A stretch of DNA of 64,000 nt from Arenicellales bacterium (GCA_951813075.1 OX638343.1:2679999-2743998), one strand, 5' to 3'. Positions 1-12,117 are shown, numbered from the stretch's first letter. Numbers and translations are program-made. Notes: generated by a model from the sequence alone, not told the origin.

Positions 1-2
1 TG

Positions 3-80
3 ATTACACAGGCGCTCACGGCCAACAGAAAAATTGTCTCCAATTCAGAAAAGCGGAGTGTTAAAGCTGATGCACATTGA
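3..80 (+). CDS. Possible C-terminal end of 2-oxoglutarate dehydrogenase E1 (SucA), cut by the window edge
   Basis: One forward frame is open from the window edge to a TGA at 78-80 and would overlap the start of sucB by 11 bases. Its first residues (ITQAL) resemble the LVxxAL motif near the end of SucA proteins, and sucA normally lies directly upstream of sucB. Only about 25 codons are visible, so this rests mainly on context. Another frame is open to 64, so the assignment is weak. Confidence 0.3.
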   Translation: MTQALTANRKIVSNSEKRSVKADAH

Positions 81-1308
81 AATCAAAACCCCCATGCTAC
101 CTGAATCGGTCAGCGAGGCGACATTGCTTTCCTGGAAAAAATCCCCGGGGGAGTTTGTCCAACAGGACGAATTGTTGATTGAAATTGAGACAGAAAAAAT
201 TGTACTTGAAGTTCCGGCGTCGGCGAGCGGTGTACTTCGGGAGTCATTGAAAGCAGAAGGCGACACGATTTATGAGGGCGACTTGCTGTGTGTGATCGAC
301 ACCGAAGCAGGCGCATCGAGCGCAACTGAGCCCGAACCAGAAACCGATGGTACCGATACATCAACCGAATCCGTTGATGACGACTCCGATGACAGGCATG
401 GTCCTGCTGTACGCAGCATTACTGCGCATGAGAATATTGACCTGAGCGAAATCAAGGGTACGGGTAAAGGTGGTCGGGTCACCAAGACTGATCTCGTCGA
501 TCAGGTGCAATCGAAAAAAGCGCCGGTTCAACAGGAACAAAAGCAGCCAGTCAAACCAGCACCACCATCTGCGCCGCCTGAACCGGCCCAAGAGGCAGTG
601 TCAGGTGATCGTCTTGAACGCCGTACACCGATGAGTCGAATTCGAAGAACGATCGCAGACCGGTTGATTCAGGCCCAGCACGGTGCGGCGTTATTGACAA
701 CGTTCAACGAAGTTGATCTGAGCGAGGTGATTGCGCTTCGCAAGAAATTCAGAGATGAGTTTGAGGAAAAACATGGCGCGAGACTTGGCTTCATGTCATT
801 TTTTGTCAAGGCTTGTGTCGAATCGCTGAAAACCAATCCGGCTGTCAACGCGATCATCGACGGCAACGATATTGTCTATCACGATTTCTGTGATGTCGGT
901 ATAGCAGTTTCATCGCCAAGAGGCCTTGTTGTCCCGATTATCCGAAACGCTGAAAAGATGAGTTTTTCAGACATCGAGAATCAAATCCGAGATTTTGGTG
1001 AGCGAGCAAGATCCGGTTCGCTGAAGCTCGAGGAACTCAGCGGTGGAACATTTACGATCACCAACGGCGGTATATTCGGTTCTTTGGTATCAACACCGAT
1101 CGTCAATCCACCGCAGAGTGCGATTCTAGGGATGCACAAGATTCAGGAGCGTCCGATAGCGATCAATGGTGAAATTGTGATCCGGCCCATGATGTATCTC
1201 GCATTGACCTATGACCACCGGATTATTGACGGGCGTGAGGCGGTGACATTTCTGGTCGGGATCAAAGAAGCCTTGGAAGACCCGTCTCGGCTGCTTCTTC
1301 AGCTGTAA
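70..1308 (+). CDS. sucB: Dihydrolipoyllysine-residue succinyltransferase, E2 of the 2-oxoglutarate dehydrogenase complex
   Basis: E2 core of the cytosolic 2-oxoglutarate dehydrogenase complex. It carries succinyl groups on a lipoyl arm from E1 to CoA in the TCA cycle. The 412-residue protein has the usual three parts. An N-terminal lipoyl domain has the lipoylated lysine in ETEK (about residue 43). After an acidic linker comes the E3/E1-binding domain (about 118-155, [12 protein letters not shown]), then a Pro/Ala/Gln-rich linker. The C-terminal acyltransferase domain ends with the catalytic HRIIDG (His about 383). I chose the ATG at 70, preceded by GGAG at 55-58, over a TTG at 34 because the lipoyl domain starts right after it. 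lpd follows after 12 bases, consistent with one operon. A pyruvate or branched-chain E2 is less likely given the single lipoyl domain and this context. Confidence 0.93.
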   Translation: MHIEIKTPMLPESVSEATLLSWKKSPGEFVQQDELLIEIETEKIVLEVPASASGVLRESLKAEGDTIYEGDLLCVIDTEAGASSATEPEPETDGTDTSTESVDDDSDDRHGPAVRSITAHENIDLSEIKGTGKGGRVTKTDLVDQVQSKKAPVQQEQKQPVKPAPPSAPPEPAQEAVSGDRLERRTPMSRIRRTIADRLIQAQHGAALLTTFNEVDLSEVIALRKKFRDEFEEKHGARLGFMSFFVKACVESLKTNPAVNAIIDGNDIVYHDFCDVGIAVSSPRGLVVPIIRNAEKMSFSDIENQIRDFGERARSGSLKLEELSGGTFTITNGGIFGSLVSTPIVNPPQSAILGMHKIQERPIAINGEIVIRPMMYLALTYDHRIIDGREAVTFLVGIKEALEDPSRLLLQL

Positions 1309-2748
<1,440 letters not shown>

Positions 2749-2754
2749 AGCCTG

Positions 2755-4146
2755 ATGCCGACACCAGCATCCGAGACGACAGCAACGTCAATCTCTGACG
2801 AAATCTTCAAGTTGTACGATATCCGGGGGGTAGCTCATGACTCCCTAAGGAGTCAGGATATGTACGCGATAGGTCGTGCGTTTGGTACGGTTTCAGTGGA
2901 AAATGAAATCTCCGACGCAGTTGTCGCATGTGATAGCCGGGAGTCCAGCCCACAATTCAAGCAATCAATCATTGAAGGAGTCCGGTCAACCGGATGCGGT
3001 GTGATCGATATCGGAACGGTCGCCACACCTCTGATGTATTTTGCGACTCATCAACTTCAGACTGGAACCGGTCTTATGGTTACCGCAAGCCATAACCCAC
3101 CAGAGTACAACGGCGTGAAATTGGTGCTGAATGGTGGAAGCCTGTATGGTGCTGCGATTCAGAATCTTAAGAATCGCATCCGGAACAATGATCTGCAGAC
3201 CGGCAATGGTGGGTTGGCAACGGCATGTGTTGTTGATCAGTACTGCGACTGCATCGGATCCGATATCAGGTTGAAGCGACCGTTAAGGGTGGTTGTTGAC
3301 TGTGCGAACGGGATTGGTGGTGAATTCGCACCGCGAGTACTGCGACAGATAGGTTGCGATGTAATCGAGTTGTTCTGTGATGTCGATAACACGTTTCCAA
3401 ATCATCCGGCAGATCCGACGGTTGCGGAGAATCTGTCGATGCTGATCAATAAGGTCCGGGAAGTGGATGCAGATGTAGGTCTGGCGGTTGACGGCGATGG
3501 AGATCGCATGGTTGCGATTGCGCCCTCGGGTGAGATCATCTGGCCGGATCAATTGATGATTTTGTTCTCACAACATATTCTTGGCAAAAATACAGGACGG
3601 AAGGTTGTGTTTGATGTCAAGTGCACCCGATCATTGCCAATCGCTATCGAGTCCGCTGGTGGTGAGGCTGTCATGTGGAAAACCGGACATTCGCTGATGA
3701 AGTCCAAAATTCGAGAATGTGACGCGGTATTCGGTGGTGAGATGAGTGGGCATTTCTTTTTCAACGACCGATGGCCAGGATTTGATGACGGGATGTATGC
3801 GGGAGCGAGGCTGTGTGAGCTGCTCGCTGAAAATGACAAGTCCGCGCAGGAGGTATTTGACGGTTTGCCCAAGGGATTCAGTTCTCCCGAAATCAGATTG
3901 AATGAGGTCAATCCGCCGAAACTGGTGGAATTATTCAAGCAACAAATGTCTTTCGACAATGCAACCGTCAGTTATCTGGATGGCATTCGAGCGGACTATG
4001 ATGATGGGTTTGGTCTTTTGCGCGCATCGAATACTGCCCCAGAAATCACTTTGAGATTTGAAGCTGATTCGAAAGAGAGTCTCGAGCGAATCGAACAGAC
4101 ATTTCTGGCAGGAATCAAAGCGTCAAGACGCTCGATTGACGGCTAA
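2755..4146 (+). CDS. algC: Phosphomannomutase/phosphoglucomutase, AlgC type
   Basis: Alpha-D-phosphohexomutase interconverting hexose 6- and 1-phosphates for nucleotide-sugar, LPS and exopolysaccharide synthesis. The phosphoserine loop is TASHNP (Ser about 112). The Mg-binding loop is VDGDGDR, and the sugar-specificity loop is GGEMSGHFFF. The last domain has a phosphate-binding stretch near RASNTAPE. The 463-residue length matches the Pseudomonas AlgC family. It starts 6 bases after lpd and is probably transcribed with it, although the functions are unrelated. It converges on parC, with a 47-base gap holding no clear terminator. Substrate preference (mannose or glucose) cannot be settled from sequence. 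Confidence 0.88.
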   Translation: MPTPASETTATSISDEIFKLYDIRGVAHDSLRSQDMYAIGRAFGTVSVENEISDAVVACDSRESSPQFKQSIIEGVRSTGCGVIDIGTVATPLMYFATHQLQTGTGLMVTASHNPPEYNGVKLVLNGGSLYGAAIQNLKNRIRNNDLQTGNGGLATACVVDQYCDCIGSDIRLKRPLRVVVDCANGIGGEFAPRVLRQIGCDVIELFCDVDNTFPNHPADPTVAENLSMLINKVREVDADVGLAVDGDGDRMVAIAPSGEIIWPDQLMILFSQHILGKNTGRKVVFDVKCTRSLPIAIESAGGEAVMWKTGHSLMKSKIRECDAVFGGEMSGHFFFNDRWPGFDDGMYAGARLCELLAENDKSAQEVFDGLPKGFSSPEIRLNEVNPPKLVELFKQQMSFDNATVSYLDGIRADYDDGFGLLRASNTAPEITLRFEADSKESLERIEQTFLAGIKASRRSIDG

Positions 4147-4193
4147 AGAGGATTGATTGATCTTATGCGGTTGGAGTTAAGCCGGCCGATCTA

Positions 4194-6458
4194 TTACTCA
4201 ATCTCTACCTTGTGAACCTTTCGATATCCTTTTGGAAGCATTGTTCCCCTGAGGGTGCGCTCGCCCAGATAGCGTTCGCGCTCGGCTCTCTTGAGTCGAA
4301 TATACCTTTGTCCAGAATGAATTTTCAGGGTTTGCTTTGTCGAAAACGCTTTCACGAATGCAACTTGTTCGCCGGACTCTCTTGCGGTTTTCGGAATATT
4401 GATTAACCTGACTCCGTGCCCCTTGGTTTGAAGCGGGAGATCCTCAACAGGATAGATCAGTAAACGCGCGCTGTTTGTAACGACGGCTACCAAGCAGTTA
4501 CCTGGATCGTCGACTCGTTCCAACTGATGCGCCTCAACATCTTTTCTGACACTTAGTACGGATTTTCCAGAACGGTTCTTTGTAATTGCATCCGTCAGTT
4601 TGCAAATAAATCCGTTTCCATCTCCCGACACTAACAGACAGTGTGTTTTTTCGTCTCCGAGAAGCAGACTGATAAATCGTGAATCGGCTGCTGGCGACAG
4701 CATTTTGGTAAGAGGTTCGCCGAATGACCTTGCCGAGGGTAGATTGTGAGCGGGCAGGGTGTAGATTTTCCCATTGGAGTCCAAAAAGATCAGATGACCG
4801 TTCATCCTGCCTATTGTGTGTGCAAGATATCCATCCCCTTCGCGATAGTTCAGTGATTCCAGATCGAGATCATGCCCTTTTGCCGATCGTACCCAACCGC
4901 CTTTAGACAATACAACGGTAATGGGATCAGAAGCTATATGCTGGTCTGCTGAAAACGCCCGAGCTGCTTCCTGTTCACGGACCGGCGAACGTCGGCTGTC
5001 GCCGTATTTTTCAGCTGCAATTTTAATTTCCTCGATCGTCAAGCCTTTTAACTTTGCTTCAGAATTTATGATCTCTTCGAGCTGATCGCGTTCAGCCCGA
5101 AGGGCAAACTGTTCTTCCCGAATCTTGATCTCTTCCAACTTGGCCAGCTGCCTTAGCCGGATTTCCAGCACTGCCTCCACCTGTCGGGTACTGAGGTCAA
5201 ACCTGTTCATCAATTCAGATTTGGGGTCATCCTCGTATCGGATGATGTGAATCACTTCGTCGATGTTCAAAAAGACGATGAACAAGCCATCGAGAATGTG
5301 CAGGCGTTTGTTTATAAATTCCAGACGGCTTTTCAGTCGCCTCAGAATGGTGTCTTTTCTGAACGTTATCCAGTCCAGCAACAGTTGCTTGAGATTGTGA
5401 ACTTTCGGTTTTCCGTCGAGACCGATCAGGTTCAGATTGACGCGATAACTTTTTTCCAGATCCGTTGTCGCAAATAGATGACTCATCAACGAGTCCCGGT
5501 TCACCCGGTTACTGCGAAGCTCAATCACCAGTCGTACCGGACTGGATTCGTCTCCTTCGTCGCGCAAATCTGTGATCATGGGCAGTTTTTTCTCAAGCAT
5601 CTGTGTCGCGATTTGCTCCATTATTTTGGCACCTGATACCTGATGGGGCATGGCATGGAATACGATCGCGTTCTTCTCGTCGGTCCACACTGCTCTTTGG
5701 CGAACGACGCCTAATCCAGTCTTGTATATATCCAATATTTCTGATTTGGAATTAACGATTTCCGCTCCGGTCGGAAAGTCCGGTGCCTTGATCGATTCGC
5801 ATAGCTGCTCAATCGTTGTTCTGGAATTCGTAAGCAGTCGAATGCAAGCGTCAGCGACTTCGTGTATGTTATGCGGTGGGATATCAGTCGCCATACCGAC
5901 AGCAATGCCGGATGCCCCATTCAACAGGATATTGGGCAATTGGGCAGGCAGTCTTTGAGGCTCACTGAGTGTGCCGTCAAAATTCGGAACCCAATCCACA
6001 GTTCCTTGGGAAACCTCTTCAAGTAAAACTTGGGCATACGGCGTAAATCGGCATTCGGTATAGCGCATTGCGGCAAACGATTTCGGATCATCGGTTGACC
6101 CCCAGTTTCCCTGTCCATCAATGATCGGATATCGAAATGAGAACGGCTGTGCCATCAATACCATTGCCTCGTATGCGGCAGTATCGCCATGCGGATGGAA
6201 TTTACCGATTACGTCACCGACTGTACGTGCTGACTTTTTATACTTGGCCGCCGCGCTGAGACCCAGTTCGGACATGGCGTAGATTATTCTTCTCTGGACG
6301 GGCTTCAAGCCGTCGGCGATATGTGGAAGCGCCCGATCGAGGATGACATACATCGAGTAATCGAGGTATGCCTTTTGCGCAAACTCCTCAAGGGGAATTG
6401 ATTCTGTATCGGTAGGCGGTGGGGTGCTGACAAGTGTCAGCGACATTTGAGTCGCCAT
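4194..6458 (-). CDS. parC: DNA topoisomerase IV subunit A
   Basis: Breakage-reunion subunit of topoisomerase IV, which decatenates daughter chromosomes. The N-terminal winged-helix/tower region has the HPHGD segment and the active-site tyrosine in AAMRYTECR (Tyr about 133). The C-terminal beta-propeller is short, as in ParC rather than GyrA, and lacks the GyrA box. The quinolone-determining position that is Ser80 in E. coli ParC is Thr here ([10 protein letters not shown]). The 754-residue length fits ParC. It lies 5 bases downstream of parE on the same strand, so the two subunits are co-transcribed. Confidence 0.94.
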   Translation of the reverse strand: MATQMSLTLVSTPPPTDTESIPLEEFAQKAYLDYSMYVILDRALPHIADGLKPVQRRIIYAMSELGLSAAAKYKKSARTVGDVIGKFHPHGDTAAYEAMVLMAQPFSFRYPIIDGQGNWGSTDDPKSFAAMRYTECRFTPYAQVLLEEVSQGTVDWVPNFDGTLSEPQRLPAQLPNILLNGASGIAVGMATDIPPHNIHEVADACIRLLTNSRTTIEQLCESIKAPDFPTGAEIVNSKSEILDIYKTGLGVVRQRAVWTDEKNAIVFHAMPHQVSGAKIMEQIATQMLEKKLPMITDLRDEGDESSPVRLVIELRSNRVNRDSLMSHLFATTDLEKSYRVNLNLIGLDGKPKVHNLKQLLLDWITFRKDTILRRLKSRLEFINKRLHILDGLFIVFLNIDEVIHIIRYEDDPKSELMNRFDLSTRQVEAVLEIRLRQLAKLEEIKIREEQFALRAERDQLEEIINSEAKLKGLTIEEIKIAAEKYGDSRRSPVREQEAARAFSADQHIASDPITVVLSKGGWVRSAKGHDLDLESLNYREGDGYLAHTIGRMNGHLIFLDSNGKIYTLPAHNLPSARSFGEPLTKMLSPAADSRFISLLLGDEKTHCLLVSGDGNGFICKLTDAITKNRSGKSVLSVRKDVEAHQLERVDDPGNCLVAVVTNSARLLIYPVEDLPLQTKGHGVRLINIPKTARESGEQVAFVKAFSTKQTLKIHSGQRYIRLKRAERERYLGERTLRGTMLPKGYRKVHKVEIE

Positions 6459-6463
6459 GATAG

Positions 6464-8353
6464 TCAGACTTCGGCTTGGTTACCGATTTCCATCAGCCAA
6501 CTTTTCCGCTCGGCGACTTTCTTTTTGCCGAGAAGCATGTCAAGCGTTTTATTGAGTTTTGACAATGATTCGACGCGAAGTTGGACCAGTCTGCGTGTAT
6601 CGGGATTCATTGTGGTTTCTTTCAGTTGTGCCGGATTCATCTCACCGAGTCCCTTGAAGCGCTGAACCGAGATTTTTGCTTTTGGTTTTTCCGCTTGCAT
6701 TCGAGATTTGATATAGCCGAGTTCTTCATCGTCCAATGCATAACTGACATCCTTGCCCGCATCAATTCGATAAAGTGGTGGCATGGCAACGTAAACATTT
6801 CCTGATTCGACAAGACTGCGGAAGTGTTTGACAAACAGTGCACAAAGGAGTGTGGCGATATGTGCACCGTCGGAATCCGCATCCGCCAGTATGCAGACTT
6901 TACCGTAGCGCAATCCGGAAATGTCCGTGGAGCCCGGGTCAACGCCAAGTGCAATTGCGATGGAATGTACCTGGTCGGATGCCAGCACCTGTGCTGAAGC
7001 CACCTCCCAGGTGTTCAGGATTTTTCCACGCAATGGCAAAATCGCCTGGGTTGCGCGATTGCGCGCCTGTTTGGCGGAACCCCCTGCAGAATCGCCTTCA
7101 ACCAAGAACAGTTCGGTATCCCGCATGACTCGACTGGAACAGTCGCTTAACTTTCCAGGTAGCGCCGGACCGGCACCGGTTTTCTTTCGTTCGACCTTTT
7201 TGGCAGCGGTCTCTCTTCTGCGCGCGTTGTCGATAGCCAGTTGCGCAATTCTTTCCGCTTCGGATATGTGCTGGTTCAACCACAGACTGAAAGCGCCTTT
7301 GGCGATCGAAATGAGCGATTTCCCTACGTGTCTGGAAGCCAAGCGATCTTTTGTCTGTCCGACAAACTGCGGGTCTTCCATCCTCACCGAAAGTATGTAA
7401 CTGCAGTGACGCCAGACATCCTCGACGGAAATTCGCAGGCCTCTGGGCAACAGATTTCGAAATTCACAAAATTCCCGGACAGCATCTGTAATTCCAGTTC
7501 TGAATCCGTTGACATGAGTGCCCCCAAGCTCCGTCGGAATCAGATTGACATAACTTTCTGTAACCGTCTCTTTTGCTTCGGGTGTCCAGCAAACTGCGCA
7601 GTCAACCTGCGTCTCGTCATCTTTTCGATGCACAATGATAGGGTCGTGCGGAATTCTTTCGCTGCCATTCAGTTGCCCGATGAGATAATCCGGCAAACCT
7701 TCCTCAAATTTCCAGACTTCATTATTGCTTTCGTTGTTTTCGTCGGTGAAGGTGAGCTCCAACCCTGGACAAAGTACGGCTTTGGCCAACATCAGTCGCT
7801 TGAGTCTGGCAACATTGATGTGGACGGTGTCGAAAAACTTCGCGTCCGGCCAGAACTGAATTTTCGTTCCTGTATTTCTCTTCGGGATCTTCGAGATTTC
7901 TGAGAGTTCCTGCACCACATCGCCGTTTGCGAACTTCATCTGGTACATGATGCCATTACGGCGAATATTGACGAGCAGCTGTTTTGAAAGTGCGTTCACG
8001 ACCGAGACTCCAACGCCGTGCAGGCCGCCGGAATGCAGGTAGTTTTTGGAGGAGAACTTTGCGCCGGCATGCAGGCGGGTCATGATTACTTCGACACCCG
8101 AAACGCTTTCCTGCTCATGTATATCGACTGGAATTCCTCTGCCATCGTCTTCCACGCTGATTGACTGATCTGAATGTAAAACCACATCGATTTTTGAAGC
8201 GTGACCGGCGATTGCCTCGTCGACGCTGTTATCTATGACTTCTGCAGCGAGGTGATTGGGTGTATCGGTCTGGGTATACATCCCAGGCCGCTGGCGAACG
8301 GGTTCAAGTCCGACTAGGACTTCAATTGCAGAGGAGTCGTAATTGGCAGTCAA
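6464..8353 (-). CDS. parE: DNA topoisomerase IV subunit B
   Basis: ATPase subunit of topoisomerase IV. The N-terminal GHKL ATPase has the Bergerat motifs [10 protein letters not shown] and DDGRGIP and the glycine-rich lid [15 protein letters not shown]. The TOPRIM domain has [11 protein letters not shown] and the Mg-binding DADSDGAH. The 629-residue length fits ParE and excludes the longer proteobacterial GyrB. The start is the ATG of [15 protein letters not shown]. parC follows 5 bases downstream. The divergent neighbour is the PhyH-like gene, across a 435-base gap that should hold the parE promoter. Confidence 0.95.
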   Translation of the reverse strand: MTANYDSSAIEVLVGLEPVRQRPGMYTQTDTPNHLAAEVIDNSVDEAIAGHASKIDVVLHSDQSISVEDDGRGIPVDIHEQESVSGVEVIMTRLHAGAKFSSKNYLHSGGLHGVGVSVVNALSKQLLVNIRRNGIMYQMKFANGDVVQELSEISKIPKRNTGTKIQFWPDAKFFDTVHINVARLKRLMLAKAVLCPGLELTFTDENNESNNEVWKFEEGLPDYLIGQLNGSERIPHDPIIVHRKDDETQVDCAVCWTPEAKETVTESYVNLIPTELGGTHVNGFRTGITDAVREFCEFRNLLPRGLRISVEDVWRHCSYILSVRMEDPQFVGQTKDRLASRHVGKSLISIAKGAFSLWLNQHISEAERIAQLAIDNARRRETAAKKVERKKTGAGPALPGKLSDCSSRVMRDTELFLVEGDSAGGSAKQARNRATQAILPLRGKILNTWEVASAQVLASDQVHSIAIALGVDPGSTDISGLRYGKVCILADADSDGAHIATLLCALFVKHFRSLVESGNVYVAMPPLYRIDAGKDVSYALDDEELGYIKSRMQAEKPKAKISVQRFKGLGEMNPAQLKETTMNPDTRRLVQLRVESLSKLNKTLDMLLGKKKVAERKSWLMEIGNQAEV

Positions 8354-8788
8354 GATTGACTCGCGATTCGAATAATCGGGCGGAAAGTTACAACAATTAT
8401 AATATTTATATCTTTGCTATCTCAAATATCAGTGCAGGAGATAGGCGTTATAGCAATCTTATTTCGGCGCTAGTCTATATCAGGTTGAATCCCCTAGAAT
8501 CAGCGTTTCCCGGGGAAAGTTTGTTTAGATCCCTCTCGATACGGCTGTCGTTACAGGTTTTTCTGACATGGTAAATCCCTTCGGTACACCTAAGGCCAAT
8601 CATCGTTCTCTCAAACAGCAATTTATTCAAGGATTGGCGATCATCGTGATTTAATTTGCTCTCCGAAGAGAGTTAATTGGTGTTTGTATAGAATTTTTCT
8701 GTAGAATTTACAGTCGTCAGAGCGTCGATTCAAACAGCAATATCTGAAGTAGGGACACAATCACGCAAAACGACTTTATGGAGTCACA
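8354..8788. other. 435-base divergent intergenic region
   Basis: A/T-rich spacer between parE (leftward) and the PhyH-like gene (rightward). I see no coding gene. A hairpin with five-base arms CTCTC/GAGAG around CGAA lies at 8659-8672, flanked by AATT on both sides. It has no T-run, so it is not an evident terminator. A GGAG at about 8780 is the ribosome-binding site for the gene at 8789. No strong sigma-70 promoter stood out. Confidence 0.4.
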
Positions 8789-9709
8789 ATGGACGGGTCA
8801 GTTAAAACAGAAACCAGCGGGAATCAGAAAACGGTTGACTGGAAACAGAATGGGGTTCCGGATATCGATTTGTTATCGGTGCCATCTGTTAATATTGAGG
8901 ATGACATTATCGATAGATTTCAAAATGATGGCGCTGTACTGATGCCCGGGCTATTCGAGAACTGGGTGTCACAACTTCGGAGCGGTTTGCAAAAAAATCT
9001 TGAAACTCCGAATGACTATGCATTTCCGTGCGAGAGTATCCCCGAAGGTGCTCCCGGCAGGTTTTTCGACAGTTACTGCAACTGGCTGCTTATTCCTGAG
9101 TATTATTCGCACGTAACAAAATCATGTGCCGCCTCTGTTGCCGGTCAGTTGATGCGATCCACTGAGTCACAATTCTTTCACGAGCATGCTTTCTGCAAGG
9201 AGCCGGGTACTCAAGCCGCAACACCCTGGCATCAAGATATGCCGTATTACTGCGTTGACGGAAAACAGACTGTCAGTCTTTATATTGCACTGGACGAAAC
9301 ACCCGCGGAGGTTGCTGTTCGTTTTGTCAAGGGGTCTCATCGGTGGGATAGATTGTTTCATCCGGTTTCATTCCTGGACTCCGAAGATTTTGAATCAATC
9401 GAGGAGCATCTTGAAGCCGCTCCTGACGTGAATGAAAATCAGGAAGACTACGAAATTCTTGCATGGAATCTTCATCCAGGTGATTGCATTGCATTTGATT
9501 TCCTGACGCTACACGGCACGACAGCCGGAGAAGTCAAGGCAAGAAGGCGGGCGGTCTCCACGAGATGGCTTGGAGATGACGTTACCTACTGTGAACGTGC
9601 CATTAAGACTTCGCCGCCTTTTCCCAATATTGGTCTCGAACCCGGGGAACGTATGCGCACGGACTGGTTTCCCGTTCTTTGGCAACGCCGGTCCCCGGTA
9701 GTTTGCTAA
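8789..9709 (+). CDS. Phytanoyl-CoA dioxygenase (PhyH) family Fe(II)/2-oxoglutarate oxygenase
   Basis: Cytosolic non-haem iron oxygenase of the PhyH family, which hydroxylates aliphatic carbons using O2 and 2-oxoglutarate. The iron triad is visible: HQD in TPWHQDMPYY and the distal His in LTLHGTTAG. RRAVSTRW about ten residues later supplies the Arg that usually binds the 2-oxoglutarate carboxylate. Length (306 residues) is ordinary. A GGAG lies about 6 bases before the ATG. It is single, with tadA 54 bases downstream. The substrate is unknown, since marine genomes carry many PhyH paralogues. Unlike the paralogue at 40573, this copy keeps the full HxD motif. Confidence 0.82.
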   Translation: MDGSVKTETSGNQKTVDWKQNGVPDIDLLSVPSVNIEDDIIDRFQNDGAVLMPGLFENWVSQLRSGLQKNLETPNDYAFPCESIPEGAPGRFFDSYCNWLLIPEYYSHVTKSCAASVAGQLMRSTESQFFHEHAFCKEPGTQAATPWHQDMPYYCVDGKQTVSLYIALDETPAEVAVRFVKGSHRWDRLFHPVSFLDSEDFESIEEHLEAAPDVNENQEDYEILAWNLHPGDCIAFDFLTLHGTTAGEVKARRRAVSTRWLGDDVTYCERAIKTSPPFPNIGLEPGERMRTDWFPVLWQRRSPVVC

Positions 9710-9763
9710 TGGAATGAATCTCGCAGATCTTCAGACGCGGTCGCCTCACAATACCGACACACA

Positions 9764-10240
9764 GTGACCGATCGGTTATCCGAATACCAACGTTGGATGC
9801 GTCATGCGCTGTCGCAAGCCCGTCTGGCTCTTGAAGTGGGTGAAGTGCCGGTAGGCGCAGTGATCGTTTCTGAAGGTGAACTCGTGGGCGAAGGCTACAA
9901 TCGCACTATCACTGATCGCGACCCGAGTGCGCATGCTGAAATAGTAGCGTTGCGCGCTGCATCTTTGCAGATGGATAATCATCGACTCCCTGCGTGCGAA
10001 ATGTACGTGACTATTGAGCCATGTGCGATGTGTGCTGGCGCGCTTGTCCAGGCGCGGCTGTCGACACTGATTTATGGTGCGTTGGATACTAAATCGGGTG
10101 CCGCCGGTTCAGTGATGGATGTCTTGCGTCATCGTGCACTGAATCATCAGTGCGAGGTTGTGGGAGGTATTTTGCAAGACGAGTGTTCCGAATTGATTCA
10201 GGAGTTTTTCAAGGCGCGTCGAGCCGGGACTAATTGTTGA
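9764..10240 (+). CDS. tadA: tRNA-specific adenosine deaminase
   Basis: Zinc deaminase that converts the wobble adenosine of tRNA-Arg(ACG) to inosine, an essential modification. The signature HAEIVALRAA holds the zinc His and catalytic Glu, and EPCAMCAGAL holds the two zinc cysteines. VGEVPVGAV near residue 28 is typical of TadA. I keep the GTG start at 9764 because the residues after it (MTDRLSEYQRWMRHAL) match the usual TadA N-terminus and a later ATG would cut into that helix. Length (158 residues) is normal. A tRNA-Ser gene follows 77 bases downstream. Confidence 0.93.
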   Translation: MTDRLSEYQRWMRHALSQARLALEVGEVPVGAVIVSEGELVGEGYNRTITDRDPSAHAEIVALRAASLQMDNHRLPACEMYVTIEPCAMCAGALVQARLSTLIYGALDTKSGAAGSVMDVLRHRALNHQCEVVGGILQDECSELIQEFFKARRAGTNC

Positions 10241-10278
10241 ATTGAATTTGGTTCTCTCGGAAATGGGGTTCAACACTC

Positions 10279-10284
10279 TATAAT
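10279..10284 (+). promoter_or_regulatory. Likely -10 box for tRNA-Ser(CGA)
   Basis: A perfect TATAAT lies 33 bases upstream of the mature 5' end of the tRNA, giving a plausible short leader. No good -35 hexamer sits 16-18 bases upstream, so the promoter call rests on the -10 box and position only. Confidence 0.45.
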
Positions 10285-10317
10285 ATGTAGTATCCCCCAC
10301 CATGTTGGACTGGATTC

Positions 10318-10408
10318 GGAGAGGTACCGAAGTGGCCATAACGGCGCGGACTCGAAATCCGTTGGGGGCGCAAGCCCCACGTGGGTTCGAATCCCACCCT
10401 CTCCGCCA
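10318..10408 (+). tRNA. tRNA-Ser(CGA)
   Basis: Class II tRNA of 91 bases including the encoded CCA. The acceptor stem GGAGAGG pairs with CCTCTCC. The anticodon stem GCGGA/TCCGT encloses loop CTCGAAA, giving anticodon CGA for codon UCG. The long variable arm TTGGGGGCGCAAGCCCCAC is typical of tRNA-Ser. The T arm is GTGGG-TTCGAAT-CCCAC, with discriminator G. Confidence 0.97.
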
Positions 10409-10419
10409 ATTTCACTAGA

Positions 10420-10449
10420 AAATTCCTTTCGTCCAATCGAAAGAAATTT
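10420..10449. terminator. Imperfect hairpin between tRNA-Ser and the cytochrome c gene
   Basis: Arms at 10420-10431 and 10438-10449 pair over 12 positions with one mismatch, around the loop TCCAAT. It sits between the rightward tRNA and the leftward cytochrome gene. The flanking A- and T-rich arms could act as a terminator in both directions, though there is no long T-tract. Confidence 0.45.
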
Positions 10450-10468
10450 CATCTTTCCGAAATTGGGA

Positions 10469-10924
10469 TTATTGCGACATTCTTCGCTGTGCTTCAAGAA
10501 TTTCTTCTGGCCAAGTGCTCTTGATGAAGGCAAGTACCGCGAGAATTTCCTCATCGGAGAGAACACCTTCGTAAGCGGGCATTTCAGTGATGTAGTTGGG
10601 TCCTGCGAAGATCTTCACTCCAAACTTCGTTAATCTAAACAGAATTTCGTCTGAATGATGCCAGGTATGCCCTGAAGGGTCATGTGGCGGTGCTGGCAAA
10701 GCGCCGCTCGCTTTACGTTTCGTCCAGTTGGGCTCGCCCTCCAGTCTGGCTCCGTGGCAAACCGCGCAGTGTTGGACGTAAACTTTGCTCCCGAGTTGAA
10801 CCTTCGAACGGTCTGTATGGTCGGCGTAGAGGTTTTGTTCCGCCAATATTTCCGTGGTACCACTCAAGAGGAACACTGTGACTACGATTGAATACAAGAG
10901 GGCTTTGGATGGAATTGAGATCAT
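10469..10924 (-). CDS. Periplasmic monohaem c-type cytochrome
   Basis: Small exported electron carrier. The first 30 residues are a Sec-type signal peptide with a hydrophobic core (LLYSIVVTVFLLSG) and a likely cleavage before EQNLYAD. The mature part has one haem c site, CAVCH, after GSKVYVQH. A methionine in ITEMPAYEG sits where the class I cytochrome axial Met is expected. DEEILAVLAFIKS is the usual C-terminal helix. The ATG at 10924 is chosen over a TTG at 10930; neither has a clear ribosome-binding site. The length (151 residues) and the sequence around CAVCHG resemble the cytochrome c domains of diverse dehydrogenases. Its redox partner is not apparent nearby. Confidence 0.8.
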   Translation of the reverse strand: MISIPSKALLYSIVVTVFLLSGTTEILAEQNLYADHTDRSKVQLGSKVYVQHCAVCHGARLEGEPNWTKRKASGALPAPPHDPSGHTWHHSDEILFRLTKFGVKIFAGPNYITEMPAYEGVLSDEEILAVLAFIKSTWPEEILEAQRRMSQ

Positions 10925-10986
10925 GATCAATTTTTCAGTTAGTTTTAGACGAGCATCTTTGATTATATGTACAACGATTCAGTAAT

Positions 10987-11382
10987 TTACAATACGACAA
11001 GCAGAACAGTATAGCGAGCAGTTTTTCCAACGCCGATGAAGATTGCCGATACAAGCCAATTGATCCGAAGCCAACCAGCCCCGACACACAAAACATCACC
11101 GATAATTGGAACCCAAGACAAAAGCAGGACCGGCGAACCGTATTTAGTAATTTTAGCAATAGCTTTCTGAACACCTTTCTTGTTTGACTGCCGCTGCGGA
11201 AATAATCTTCCCAATATATAACTGGACATCCCTCCAATGGTATTTCCGACGGAAGCAACGGCAAGTAGAGTCCAAAATCCGCGTTCAGCTCGAGAATCAA
11301 GATAAACAAGAACTGCTTCCGATCCCCCGGGAAGAACGGTTGCGGATAGCAAAGCGCTAAGGAATAATCCGCCTAACTCCAT
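10987..11382 (-). CDS. YqaA-like (DedA/SNARE-associated superfamily) membrane protein
   Basis: Small inner-membrane protein of about 131 residues. It begins FLSALLSATVLPGGSEAVLVYL, matching the re-entrant start of YqaA/DedA proteins. GNTIGGMSSYILGRLF carries the conserved glycine-rich segment, and further hydrophobic spans lie at about 80-100 and 110-130. DedA relatives are linked to lipid scrambling and membrane homeostasis, but YqaA itself has no firm function. It probably precedes the cytochrome c gene on the same strand, 62 bases away. Family assignment is good; function is open. Confidence 0.72.
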   Translation of the reverse strand: MELGGLFLSALLSATVLPGGSEAVLVYLDSRAERGFWTLLAVASVGNTIGGMSSYILGRLFPQRQSNKKGVQKAIAKITKYGSPVLLLSWVPIIGDVLCVGAGWLRINWLVSAIFIGVGKTARYTVLLVVL

Positions 11383-12117
11383 CTGTGAAAATCTATGGGT
11401 TCACTGAGAATTTCGGAGAATTTCAATTCTACAATCGGTATTAATTTCAAACAGTTCCCAGTGATGGTTCGCTGGACAGCGGTATTGCGGACCGTGTTTA
11501 ATTTTAGTTTTCTACTCATCTTATTGGAATTGGAAATACTCATTCATGACTAAACACGGGTTTCCTCATAAATTCCATCTTCAGACTACATTCCCAGACC
11601 GGCAATTGGGCGTCATTGGTTCCGGCGCGAAAGATCATATTTGTGATTGCGACTTTACTGTTGATGAAGGTATTTTGTTGAATTCTCCGAATGTAGTCCC
11701 TAAGCTGATGCGATTTGAACTGTAGCAGGTGTAAGGAGAAAATTCGAAATTTACTTGACGCGAGGGCGAAACTTACATGAAATACGTTGGGGCGCAGGCT
11801 CGGTATCGGCCAGTGCCATGGTGTCACTAACCGCAGGCTCAATAGTGGTGCAAAGCTGTATAAAGAATGAAGTATCAATAGAATGATCTGCTAAATCTAT
11901 ATTTGGCGGTGTATTGTCCCCCTTTGGGTTCGAATCCTCTACACTCAACATAGTATTGCAACAAATAATTGCCCTGAAAACAATGAAAAGAAAGATTTAT
12001 GTTGCAACGCCTTGTGCGGTTTTGATGTCCTTTCTTGGCATGGCTTCTATCATAGTGATGATAAGTACCGTACTAATCGTGCGTTCGAATCCCTGTTTGG
12101 AATTCATTGGAAACGTA
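11383..12117. other. 735-base region without a convincing gene, left edge of the accessory island
   Basis: A/T-rich DNA with only short, low-quality reading frames. Two T-arm-like sequences occur, GGGTTCGAATCC at 11926-11937 and CGTTCGAATCCC at 12082-12093, in the same orientation as the tRNA-Ser(CGA) T arm. The flanking bases do not pair as a tRNA. They may be fragments left by integration events or chance. A forward frame of about 60 codons ending near 12180 looks protein-like but overlaps the 3' end of fic in antisense and was not recognised. Confidence 0.35.

Noticed and set aside
7241..7903. 220-codon forward frame inside parE
   Set aside because: Antisense shadow of the conserved parE reading frame.
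11880..11950. tRNA-like T arm (GGGTTCGAATCC) at 11926, with a similar sequence at 12082
   Set aside because: The flanking bases do not form a T stem, and no matching acceptor, D or anticodon arms could be found, so neither is a tRNA or tmRNA gene.
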